This document shows, piece after piece, positions 22,824 through 31,003 of a DNA stretch of 64,000 bases. A program made the translations under genes and the position numbers. The notes beneath the pieces were generated by a model that was not told where the DNA came from, made no database searches, and saw only the letters and a list, made by a program, of their open reading frames with translations. The stretch's first letter is position 1. Each line of letters opens with the position of its first letter. The stretch lies in assembly GCF_026343335.1 (NCBI RefSeq), contig NZ_JAPELX010000001.1, forward strand, positions 7,378,001 through 7,442,000, written 5' to 3'. Source of the DNA: Streptomyces sp. NBC_00078 (GTDB taxonomy: Bacteria; Actinomycetota; Actinomycetes; Streptomycetales; Streptomycetaceae).

Positions 22824-25726
22824 TTGGTCTGCGAGAAGACGAAGGAGAACTCGGCCGGCTCGGCCTTCAGCTGGTACTGCGGCAGCACGCCCGGGCCGCA
22901 GGAGCCCGTGCCGATGCCGTGCAGGCCGTGGTCGAGGTTGACCCACACGGCGTCACCCGGCGTGAGGTCGGTCAGGTGGTCGGCCGCGTCCAGTTGCTCG
23001 GTCGTCCAGCGGCGGGCGCTGAAGAAGAACTCCGGGTCGCCCTCGACCAGCAGCCCGCCGATCTCCGCCCAGCGGACGTCGGCACGCGCGCCGTTCTCCT
23101 GCGGACGCACGTACGGCGTCTGCAGCCCGTCCACCGTGGACTCCCAACGGCCGGCCCTGGAGGCCGCCTTGGTGTCCGGGTACCCCTCACCGGGACCGCC
23201 GCCGAACCACTTCACGGCGTCGGCCCGGGAGAGCCCGAAGCGGACGCCGAGCCGCGGCAGCGGCACGGTCCACTCGCCCTCCGGCCTCACGGAAACGGTC
23301 AGCTTCAGCCGGCTGCCGTCGGAGGTCCAGCGGTACACGGTGCTGAGGCCGAACTCCCAGGCGGCAGGCGCCACCCGCGTCCGTACGGTCAACGCGTCGT
23401 CGCCGACCTCGACGGAGTCCAGCCGGTGCCGCATGCGGTGCAGGCCGTACTTGCGCCACAGCGTCGAGACGGGGACGTCCGTCTGCCAGTCCGCACCCTC
23501 GTCGTTGTCCGTGGTCGCCCGCCACACGTCCAGGCGCAGACCGCTCACCTCGACACCGCCGACGGTCTTCAGCGCGCCGGTGCGGGCGTCGAACGAAGCG
23601 GGGCCGAGCGTGATCACGCCGTTGCCCGCCACCGGCCCGTCCGTCGCGGCGACGGAGGCCAACGGCCGTGCGAGGACCGGGACCTGGCCCCAGGCCACCT
23701 CATGGCCCTTCGGCCCCCAGGCGGTGTCCGCGGCCAGCAGCGCTCGTACCGTCCACCGTGTCTCGGCGGAGACCGGCGTCTGAGAGGGCGGCTCCGGCAG
23801 CTTCACGTCGGCCGACTCGCCGGGTGCGAGAGCCGGCACCGACAGCGTGCCTGCCTCGACCGTCTCGCCGTCCAGCTGGTACGACCACTCGAAGGCAAGG
23901 GCCGACAGGTCGGCGAAGTCGTGCTTGTTGGTCACGCGTACGGTGCCGTCCGAACCTCCCCCAAACTCCGTTTGGGGGGACCCCCAGCCCTCGATACGGA
24001 CCGGCTCGATGACCTTCTTGTACTCGACCAGGCCGGGGGAGGGCCGCCGGTCGGGGAAGAGAAGTCCGTCGCAGACGAAGTTGCTGTCGTGCAGTTCCTC
24101 GCCGAAGTCGCCGCCGTAGGCGAAGCCCAGCTCGGGGTGGGTGACGCCGTGGTCGATCCACTCCCAGACGAAGGCGCCCTGGAGACGGTCGTACGTCTCG
24201 AACAGCCGCTGGTAGTCGCTCAGTCCACCGGGGCCGTTGCCCATGGCGTGCGCGTACTCGCAGAGGATGAAGGGGAGTTCGCGTCGCCTGTGGGTGCCGC
24301 CGTCCAGCTCCTGGCCGATTGCCTCGACCTCGGCGTGACTGGCGTACATCCGCGAGTACATGTCGGTGTCACGGCAGTCGATGTCGCCCTCGTAGTGCAC
24401 GAGTCGCGAGGAGTCCCGGCCGTGGATCCACTCGGCCATCGCCGTGAGCCCACGCCCGGTGCCGGCCTCGTTGCCCAGCGACCAGATCACCACCGACGGG
24501 TGGTTCTTGTCCCGCTCCACCATGCGCGCGGCGCGGTCGAGCAGGGCCGGGGTCCAGCGGTCGTCGTCGACGGGGTTGTCGCGCCAGGCCTGCTCGGTGA
24601 AGCCGTGGGTCTCCAGGTCGCACTCGTCGATGACCCACAGGCCGTACTCGTCGCACAGGTCGAGGAAGGCCGGGTGCGGCGGGTAGTGCGAGGTGCGCAC
24701 GGCGTTGAGGTTGTGCCGCTTCATCAGCAGCACGTCCTCGCGCATGGTTTCCAGGTCGAGGGCGCGGCCCTTCTCGGGGTGCCACTCATGGCGGTTGACG
24801 CCCTTGAAGAGGAGCGGCCGGCCGTTGACCTTGATGAGGCCGTCCTCAAGGACGACGGTGCGGAAACCGATGCGCAGCGGCACGCGCTCGCCCTCGGTGA
24901 CCAGCTCGCCGTCGTACAGCTTCGGCGTCTCGGCGGTCCACGCCTCGACCGGCACCGTCACCGGCTCGCCGGTCGCGACATCGATGTCCAGGGCGGGCAC
25001 GGTCACCCGCCCGTCGACGTCGGAGTCGACGCGCAGTGTGCCCTCGCCCGTGACGTGGTCGTAGGCGGCGTGCACGAAGAAGTCGAGGACGCTGCCGGCC
25101 GGGCGGTGCAGCAGCGTCACATCACGGAAGATGCCGGGCAGCCACCACTGGTCCTGATCCTCCAGGTAGGAGCCGGCCGACCACTGGTGCACACGGACGG
25201 CCAGCACGTTCCCGCTCGGCTTGAGCAGATGGCCGACCGCGAACTCGTGCGGCAGCCGGGAGCCCTTGAACTCACCGAGGTCCGTGCCGTTCAGCCAGAG
25301 GCGGGCGCAGGACTCGACGCCGTCGAAGCGGATCACCGCACCGCCGTCGGACAGGTCCGGCCAGTCGTCGGGCAGATCGAAGACGCGGATGTGGTCGCCG
25401 GTCGGGTTCTCCGTCGGGACGTGCGGCGGATCCACCGGGAACGGGTAGAGGTGGTTGGTGTAGGCGGGCAGGCCGAACGCGCCGTCGCCCTGCAGGACCC
25501 AGTGACCGGGAACCGCGACCTCGGCCCAGTCCCCCGCGTCGAATCCTGGCTCGGCGAACGAGTCGTCCTCGGCGTCGGCGGTCGGTGAGACGCGCAGGCG
25601 CCAACTGCCGTTCAGCGAGAGTGACGTGGCGTCCGAGGACACGTACCAGGCGCGGGGCGGGAGGGCACCGCTGCCCGGTGAGACGTCCTCGACGTAGTCG
25701 GTGGCCGTGGTCGTGCGGAAAGACAT
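22820..25726 (-). CDS. lacZ: beta-galactosidase, GH2 LacZ type
   Basis: A 968-residue cytoplasmic GH2 enzyme close in length to Escherichia coli LacZ. Domains run in the usual order: sugar-binding jelly roll (about 30-210), immunoglobulin-like (210-295), TIM barrel (295-600), then beta-rich Bgal_small_N at the end. General acid Glu420 lies in WSLGNEAG and nucleophile Glu490 in ILCEYAHAMGN; NRHEWHPEKG (311-320) is the active-site loop. It should hydrolyse imported beta-galactosides, here probably galacto-oligosaccharides from arabinogalactan. A short in-frame palindromic repeat encodes a WGSPQTEFGGG segment after the barrel. It follows the ABC importer genes with 27 bases between. Confidence 0.93.
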   Translation of the reverse strand: MSFRTTTATDYVEDVSPGSGALPPRAWYVSSDATSLSLNGSWRLRVSPTADAEDDSFAEPGFDAGDWAEVAVPGHWVLQGDGAFGLPAYTNHLYPFPVDPPHVPTENPTGDHIRVFDLPDDWPDLSDGGAVIRFDGVESCARLWLNGTDLGEFKGSRLPHEFAVGHLLKPSGNVLAVRVHQWSAGSYLEDQDQWWLPGIFRDVTLLHRPAGSVLDFFVHAAYDHVTGEGTLRVDSDVDGRVTVPALDIDVATGEPVTVPVEAWTAETPKLYDGELVTEGERVPLRIGFRTVVLEDGLIKVNGRPLLFKGVNRHEWHPEKGRALDLETMREDVLLMKRHNLNAVRTSHYPPHPAFLDLCDEYGLWVIDECDLETHGFTEQAWRDNPVDDDRWTPALLDRAARMVERDKNHPSVVIWSLGNEAGTGRGLTAMAEWIHGRDSSRLVHYEGDIDCRDTDMYSRMYASHAEVEAIGQELDGGTHRRRELPFILCEYAHAMGNGPGGLSDYQRLFETYDRLQGAFVWEWIDHGVTHPELGFAYGGDFGEELHDSNFVCDGLLFPDRRPSPGLVEYKKVIEPVRIEGWGSPQTEFGGGSDGTVRVTNKHDFADLSALAFEWSYQLDGETVEAGTLSVPALAPGESADVKLPEPPSQTPVSAETRWTVRALLAADTAWGPKGHEVAWGQVPVLARPLASVAATDGPVAGNGVITLGPASFDARTGALKTVGGVEVSGLRLDVWRATTDNDEGADWQTDVPVSTLWRKYGLHRMRHRLDSVEVGDDALTVRTRVAPAAWEFGLSTVYRWTSDGSRLKLTVSVRPEGEWTVPLPRLGVRFGLSRADAVKWFGGGPGEGYPDTKAASRAGRWESTVDGLQTPYVRPQENGARADVRWAEIGGLLVEGDPEFFFSARRWTTEQLDAADHLTDLTPGDAVWVNLDHGLHGIGTGSCGPGVLPQYQLKAEPAEFSFVFSQTN
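23949..23987 (-). repeat. intragenic palindromic repeat copy 1, in lacZ
   Basis: Read on the minus strand: CTGGGGGTCCCCCC, then AAAC-GGA-GTTT, then GGGGGAGG. CCCCCAAAC and GTTTGGGGG form a 9-base stem with a 3-base loop. It is in frame with lacZ and has the same layout as the copies at 58738 and 52165. Confidence 0.6.
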
Positions 25727-25753
25727 CGGTCTCCAGGTCCTGAGAGAGAGGTG

Positions 25754-26626
25754 TCAGCCCTTGATACCGGTCTGCGCGATCCCCTGGACCAGCCAGCGCT
25801 GGAGGAAGAGGAACACGAAGACCAGGGGCAGGATGGAAATGGCGGTGGCCATGAAGATCAGATGGTAATTGACCGTCTGGTTGGTCATGTACGAGGAGAG
25901 AGCCACCTGGACGGTCCAGGCGCTGGGGTCCTGCCCGATGACCAGCGGCCACAGGAACGCGTTCCAGCCGCTGATGAAGGTGATGGTGGCCATCGCCGCG
26001 AAGAAGTTCAGCGAGTTGGGTACGACGATCCGCCAGTACGCCGTCCAGTAGCCGAGCCCGTCCACGCGCGCCGCCTCCTCCAGCTCCTTGGGAAACCCGA
26101 GGAAGTACTGCCGGAAGAGGAAGCAGGTGAAACCACTGAAGAGGCCCGGAATGATGAGGCCGCGGTAGGTGTCCACCCAGCCGAGGGACGAGACCAGCAC
26201 GAAGCTGGGCACGAAGGTGACGGCCGAGGGGACCATCAGGGTGGCCAGGACCGCGTAGAACACCTTGTTGGCGTGCTTGTAAGGGATGCGGGCGAGTCCG
26301 TATCCGGCCAGCGAGCAGACCAGCAGGATACCGGCGGTCATCAGGACGGCGACGACCAGTGAGTTCCACATGGATCGGGCGAAGTCGACGGTCGGGTCGT
26401 CGAACAGCTCGGAGATGTTGCCCCACTGCAGTTGCGTGGGGAAGAACTGCCAGTTCTCGCCCGTGATCTCCTGGTCCGTGGAGAGGGCGTTGCGGACGAT
26501 CAGGTAGAACGGGACCAGAAAGAGCAGCGCGGCGACGCCGACGGCGGCGTAGAGACCGGTGTTACGGAGGACGCCTTGGCGCTTGGCCCGGCCCGGCTTG
26601 CCGACCTCGGGTGCGGTGGTGGTCAC
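25754..26626 (-). CDS. sugar ABC importer permease, MalG type
   Basis: A 290-residue inner-membrane permease with six hydrophobic segments. The EAA loop that contacts the ATPase is ELEEAARVDGLGYWTAYWRI with the following IVVPNS near residues 185-210. GTG is the start: it overlaps the upstream permease stop as GTGA and a GGGGAGGAG ribosome site precedes it. No ATPase gene is present in this operon; in Streptomyces such CUT1 importers commonly share the MsiK ATPase encoded elsewhere. Confidence 0.9.
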   Translation of the reverse strand: MTTTAPEVGKPGRAKRQGVLRNTGLYAAVGVAALLFLVPFYLIVRNALSTDQEITGENWQFFPTQLQWGNISELFDDPTVDFARSMWNSLVVAVLMTAGILLVCSLAGYGLARIPYKHANKVFYAVLATLMVPSAVTFVPSFVLVSSLGWVDTYRGLIIPGLFSGFTCFLFRQYFLGFPKELEEAARVDGLGYWTAYWRIVVPNSLNFFAAMATITFISGWNAFLWPLVIGQDPSAWTVQVALSSYMTNQTVNYHLIFMATAISILPLVFVFLFLQRWLVQGIAQTGIKG

Positions 26627-27591
26627 TTGGACTCCTCCCCCCTTCCGAAGCCCATGAACTTGCCCTGCAACAGGGTGACGGCGCAGATCAGCACCGTGAG
26701 GATGACTGCGCCCGCGCTGCCGGAACCGTAGTCCTGGTTGGCACCGAGAGCCGTCTTGTAGAGGACCATGAGGGGCGTCTGGCCCCAGGTCGCCCTGGTC
26801 GTGATGATGTTGTAGAACTCGTCGAAGGCCTGGTAGGCAGCGACGAGCAGGAGCAGGATCACCGCGGTCGAGGTGGCCCGCAGTTGGGGCAGCGTGATGT
26901 ACCGGAAGGTCTGCCAGCCCGGCTTGGCCCCGTCGATCGCAGCGGCCTCGTACAGCTCCGCCGGGATGTTCTGCAGCGCCGCCAGGAAGAGGATCATGTA
27001 GAAGCCGGCCTGCAGCCACAGGCGTACGGTCAGGATGACCAGCCAGTACCAGGGCGGGTTCGGGTTGGAGACCCAGGCGACGTTGTCGGCGCCGAACCAG
27101 CCGATGATCGTGTTGGCCAGGCCGAAGCGGACGCCGTTGAACATAGACATCTTCCAGATCAACGCGGCGGCCACATAGCTGCACGCGGTGGGCAGGAAGA
27201 ACACCGACCGGAAGAACGCCCGCATGAACCGCAGCCGGTGCACCAGCAGGGCCAGGCTCAGCGAGAGCGCCCAAGTGGTGGGCACGATGAACGCGGCGAA
27301 GACGGTGAAGGTCCCCAGCGAGCCGGTGAAGTCGCTGTTCGTCAGCATCTGCCGGTAGTTGTCGAAGCCTATGAAGTGGCTGGGCGTGACGGTGAAGCGG
27401 GCGTCGAAGAAGCTGAGCCAGATGCTCCAGCCGATGGGAACGAAGACGAAGATCACCAGACCGATGAGGAACGGACCGGTGAAGAGCCAGAAGTTGAGGG
27501 TGTTGCTCGCCGTCAGGCCCCGCCTCGGCCGGGCGTTGGAGGCCTTGGCCGGGGCGGGGTGGGCGACCCCGCGCGTGGTGGTGGTCGACAT
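26623..27591 (-). CDS. sugar ABC importer permease, MalF type
   Basis: A 322-residue membrane permease with six to seven hydrophobic segments after a 30-residue polar N-terminus. FDNYRQMLTNSDF near residue 76 is the usual MalF-type periplasmic loop, and the EAA loop is ELYEAAAIDGAKPGWQTFRY near 215. It lies between the binding-protein gene and the second permease and overlaps the latter by four bases. Likely cargo is a galacto-oligosaccharide, judged from the neighbouring GH30 and GH2 enzymes. Confidence 0.9.
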   Translation of the reverse strand: MSTTTTRGVAHPAPAKASNARPRRGLTASNTLNFWLFTGPFLIGLVIFVFVPIGWSIWLSFFDARFTVTPSHFIGFDNYRQMLTNSDFTGSLGTFTVFAAFIVPTTWALSLSLALLVHRLRFMRAFFRSVFFLPTACSYVAAALIWKMSMFNGVRFGLANTIIGWFGADNVAWVSNPNPPWYWLVILTVRLWLQAGFYMILFLAALQNIPAELYEAAAIDGAKPGWQTFRYITLPQLRATSTAVILLLLVAAYQAFDEFYNIITTRATWGQTPLMVLYKTALGANQDYGSGSAGAVILTVLICAVTLLQGKFMGFGRGEESK

Positions 27592-27611
27592 GTCGTGGTC
27601 TTCCCGTCGGC

Positions 27612-28877
27612 TTATCCGAAGAGCTTCTTCAGCTCACGGTTGACCTTCTTGTCGGCCGCGTCGAGCGCTGCCTCCGGGTCCCCGCCCTTGCGGACGCTGT
27701 CGGAGATGATCCCGTCCCAGGCGCTGTACATGGCCTGAGTCCAGCCGATGTTGTCGAAGTACCCGTAGGTGTTGAAGAGCTTCACGCCCTCCGCGGCCAG
27801 ACCCGACTTGAGCTTGTCGGCCTGCGCGGCGATCGTCTTGCGCGGCGGGATGTGGAACCCGTAGGACGTGGCGAAGTCCTCCTGGTACTTCTTCTGGTCG
27901 ATCCACAGCCACTTCACGTACTCCTTGGCCGCGTCCACGTCCCCGCCCTTGGCGTTGACGAACATCGACCAACCGCCGTTGTAGACCGAGGGCCGGCCCT
28001 TGCCGCCGACCTTCGGGAAGGGGAAGACGCCGAGGTCGTCGCCGAGCGCCTTCTGCATCACGGGCATCGCCCACATGCCGCAGAACTGCATGGCACACAG
28101 TCCCTGGTTGAGCGCGGAGGGGTCCCAGTAGTCGGCCGGAGCGTCCAGCAGCAGGTGGCCGCTGGTGAACAGCTTGCGGAGCTGGCGCAGGCCCCCGACC
28201 ACCTCGTCGGTGTGGTAACCGATCTCGTTCTTCGCGGTGAGGGGCTCAGCGCCGGCAGACCAGACCAGCGGCAGCTCGATGGCGTGCAGGTCGTTGCCGA
28301 GGAAGAGGCCCTTGACCTTGGGGGTGGTGAGCTTGGCGGCCGCCTCGATCAGCTCCTCCAGCGTGGTCGGCACGGCGACGTTCGCCTTCTCCAGCATCGA
28401 CTTGCGGTAGAAGAAGAACTGCGGGTCGTCGATCATCCGGACGCCGTATATCTTCCCGTCGACCGTGTGCGAAGCGATGTCGGCGGCGTTGAAGTCGTCC
28501 TTGACCGGGCTGATGATGTCGGTCAGGTCGGCCACCTGTCCGCTCTTGACCAGCTGGATCTGCGGGTGGAACTCGAAGACGTCCGGCGCCTGCTTGGTGA
28601 GCAGGGCGGCGAAGAGCTTGGTCTCGTAGTCGGCTCCGGTGATCCACTGCGTGGAGACATTGGCCTTGGAGTACGCCTTCGCGTACCGCTTGACGGCCTG
28701 CTCGACGCCCGCCTCCCCGTACGCGTGGAAGTACTGGTTCAGGTTCTTGCCCGAACCACTCCCGCCCCCACGCCCGTTGTTGCCGCCACACGCGGCAAGG
28801 CTGCCGGCCGCGGCCATGCCTGCGGCGGCCCGGAAGATTGATCGGCGGGACCAATTGTTGTTGCTCATTGCCGACAT
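27612..28877 (-). CDS. sugar ABC importer solute-binding lipoprotein
   Basis: A 421-residue extracellular lipoprotein with a twin-arginine signal and lipobox (RRSIFRAAAGMAAAGSLAAC, lipid-modified Cys near residue 30). The mature part has the COG1653 sugar-binding fold, with PDVFEFHPQIQLVKSGQVAD, MIDDPQFFFYRKSMLEKANV and YNGGWSMFVNAK marking the two lobes and hinge. It is the first gene of the importer operon. AAGGACG precedes the ATG; a second Met three residues on is also possible. The roughly 85-base 5' leader contains short GCGGCT and GCGGT tandem repeats. Confidence 0.9.
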   Translation of the reverse strand: MSAMSNNNWSRRSIFRAAAGMAAAGSLAACGGNNGRGGGSGSGKNLNQYFHAYGEAGVEQAVKRYAKAYSKANVSTQWITGADYETKLFAALLTKQAPDVFEFHPQIQLVKSGQVADLTDIISPVKDDFNAADIASHTVDGKIYGVRMIDDPQFFFYRKSMLEKANVAVPTTLEELIEAAAKLTTPKVKGLFLGNDLHAIELPLVWSAGAEPLTAKNEIGYHTDEVVGGLRQLRKLFTSGHLLLDAPADYWDPSALNQGLCAMQFCGMWAMPVMQKALGDDLGVFPFPKVGGKGRPSVYNGGWSMFVNAKGGDVDAAKEYVKWLWIDQKKYQEDFATSYGFHIPPRKTIAAQADKLKSGLAAEGVKLFNTYGYFDNIGWTQAMYSAWDGIISDSVRKGGDPEAALDAADKKVNRELKKLFG

Positions 28878-28969
28878 GCTGACGTCCTTGTCTCGAAGTG
28901 CGGCTGCGGCTGCGGCTCATGCGGCTCTGCGGCCAGGTGGCTCAAAATGCGGTGCGGTGCGGTGCGGGG

Positions 28970-29004
28970 ACGTTAACCTTCGGCTAAGCCTTCGGCAAGG
29001 GGTT
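28970..29004 (-). promoter_or_regulatory. promoter and candidate ROK operator of the sugar importer operon
   Basis: On the minus strand TTGCCG (28993-28998) and TAACGT (28970-28975) have a 17-base spacer. The -35 box is embedded in AACCCCTTGCCGAA, which recurs as AACCCCTTGTCGAA at the ROK gene promoter in the same place relative to -35. CCGAAGGCTTAGCCGAAGG in the spacer holds a direct repeat of GCCGAAGG. Another AACCCCTT lies upstream at 29063-29070. Confidence 0.6.
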
Positions 29005-29140
29005 GGACGAAGTCTGGTCGAAGCGTTGTCTGCGGTTCGGGATGCCGAACAGGGGATGTGCAAAGGGGTTCGGGGGGCCGCCGGGTCACGGGTGGCCGGC
29101 GGCCCTCGGAGAGCGGGTCTCCCCGGCGTTTCCTACGGTG

Positions 29141-31003
29141 TCACTGCCTGCTCCAGACCTCGTTGGTCCCGCCGTTGCAGCTGTAGAGAACCACCTTGCT
29201 GCCGTCGGCGGTCGCCTGTCCGCTGACGTCCAGGCACTTGCCGGACGCCTCGCTGAGGATCTGGCCGTTGGCGTTGAGCAGCCAGCGATGGCCGGCCTCG
29301 CCGGTGTACTTCGCGGTAGTCGTCAGGCCCGAACTCCCGGCCGTCAGGTAGCCGTTCGCACCCTTGAGCGCGCCCTTGGTGTCGTACGACCACGACTGAT
29401 CGGCCCCGCCCGTGCAGGTGCCGATCGCGGCCCCCGAGGCGTTGGCGGTGAGGCACTTCCCGGACTGCTTGCCCTGGAGTGCGCCCGTGACCGCCGAACT
29501 CCCGTGGCCCTTCTGGTCGAAGACGTACGTCGTGATGGAGCGGGCCGCGAGGGTCGTCGTGGCCGTTCCCGCGCGTACCGACGGCCTGGCCACCTTGGCC
29601 CAGTCCTCGGTGGCCGACGTCCGCACGGCCTGCGAGGCCCGTACCGGCGACCTGCTGTTGAAGTGCAGACTCAGCGGTGTGCCGGTGGTGGTGTTGTGGT
29701 TGTTGACCACCACCACCCACGTGCCGTCGCGGTCGTAGGACGACACCTCGACCCCGTCCGGCGCCCCGGTCACGTTGTGCGCCACCGAGCCCGGCTTCAC
29801 GAACTTGCTGTACTGGCCGAGCGCGTAGTACCGCTTGGTGAAGTACAGCTTCTGGTTGCCGTTCGTCGCGTAGTCGGGGTCGTAGTAGATCAGGCCGTCG
29901 TTCCAGCCCACGTCGTTCTTCTCGGTGGGGGAGGTGCCGTAGCCGCTGGCCAGGGCCACCCACCACTGGAACGCCGAGTCGTGCGAGCTCGCGAAGTCCT
30001 TGTAGATGATCCGCGACGTTAGCAGGGCGTTGTCGATGGTCGGGTCGTACTCCTGGTTCCAGCCCGTCGAGCCCTTGCCGAAGCAGCAGATCTCGCTGGC
30101 CCAGGACTTCTTGCCGACCGTCTGTGCGGTCTCGTAGACGTTGCCCAGCTGCCCGTCGCTGGGGTTGTTGTACGTGTGGTGGGCGAGCGCGGACACGTAC
30201 TGGGCCGTGCCCGGCTGCGAGATCCACTGCGGGACCTCGGACACGAACTGCGTCGTCTGGCTGGACTCGTCGGCGATGACCGACGTCTTCTGGTGCCGGG
30301 AACGCTGCTCGGCACCGAGCGTCCGCACGATGTCGTCGCGTTGGTCGGGCGTGACCTTCATGCCCTCCTGGCCGCAGTCGCCGAAGTCGTTGTCCGGCTC
30401 GTTGAACGGGCTGATGTAGTCGAACCTCGCGCCCTGCCGGGCGAAGTGGTCGGTCACGTCCGCCACGTAGGTGGCGTAGTCCGACTCGTTCGCCGCCTTC
30501 AACTGGCCGCCGCAGCTCTGGCCGTTGGTCGTCCACTGAGCGGGCGCGCTGTTGACGAAGCCGATGAGGTCCTCGACACCGTACTGGGCGGCGTACTTGA
30601 GGAACGTCCGGCCGCCCTTGTCCTTGCTCCAGTCGTAGGTGCCGTCGGAGTTCAGGAAGTCCTGGGCGGCGCGGGCGGGGGTGGTGACCGCGGTGCCGCC
30701 GCCGCCGATGTTGTAGCGGTACGAGCTGAGGTCGAGGCCCTGCTTCGAGAAAAGCAGCTTCGCCACGCGGGCCTGGACCTCGGGCTTGAAGTGCTGCAGG
30801 TCGTTGACCCACCAGGCGCCCGACGCACCGATGTCGTCGATGGTCTGGGCGGCGTGCGGGGAGACCTCGGCCGCCGTGGGCGTGGCGGCCGTGGCGGGCG
30901 GGGCGGATATCAGGGGTCCGGTGACGGCCAGTGCGGCTGCGGCTGTCAGCAGGACCGATCTTCTGCGGTGGGGGTGAGTCACGAGCATCCCTTCCGTCGT
31001 CAT
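29141..31003 (-). CDS. secreted endo-beta-1,6-galactanase-like GH30 enzyme with CBM13
   Basis: A 620-residue secreted protein. The signal peptide is HRRRSVLLTAAAALAVTGPL and onward, followed by a GH30 barrel: DDIGASGAWWVNDLQHF at the start, acid/base Glu202 in SPFNEPDND, nucleophile Glu304 in SWASEICCFG, then a beta-sandwich side domain. Residues from about 490 are a ricin-type CBM13 (GKCLTANASG, DQSWSYD, GKCLDVSGQ, NEVWS). This matches Streptomyces endo-beta-1,6-galactanase (GH30_5), which cuts type II arabinogalactan side chains. The ATG overlaps the ROK stop as ATGA; a GTG 21 bases later with GGAAGGG upstream is an equally good start. Confidence 0.87.
   Translation of the reverse strand: MTTEGMLVTHPHRRRSVLLTAAAALAVTGPLISAPPATAATPTAAEVSPHAAQTIDDIGASGAWWVNDLQHFKPEVQARVAKLLFSKQGLDLSSYRYNIGGGGTAVTTPARAAQDFLNSDGTYDWSKDKGGRTFLKYAAQYGVEDLIGFVNSAPAQWTTNGQSCGGQLKAANESDYATYVADVTDHFARQGARFDYISPFNEPDNDFGDCGQEGMKVTPDQRDDIVRTLGAEQRSRHQKTSVIADESSQTTQFVSEVPQWISQPGTAQYVSALAHHTYNNPSDGQLGNVYETAQTVGKKSWASEICCFGKGSTGWNQEYDPTIDNALLTSRIIYKDFASSHDSAFQWWVALASGYGTSPTEKNDVGWNDGLIYYDPDYATNGNQKLYFTKRYYALGQYSKFVKPGSVAHNVTGAPDGVEVSSYDRDGTWVVVVNNHNTTTGTPLSLHFNSRSPVRASQAVRTSATEDWAKVARPSVRAGTATTTLAARSITTYVFDQKGHGSSAVTGALQGKQSGKCLTANASGAAIGTCTGGADQSWSYDTKGALKGANGYLTAGSSGLTTTAKYTGEAGHRWLLNANGQILSEASGKCLDVSGQATADGSKVVLYSCNGGTNEVWSRQ

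Noticed and set aside
22919..25588. Very long plus-strand open frame opposite lacZ
   Set aside because: High-GC sequences leave long antisense frames; the lacZ frame has complete GH2 domains and catalytic residues whereas the plus frame is Arg/Val/Gly-rich without recognisable motifs.
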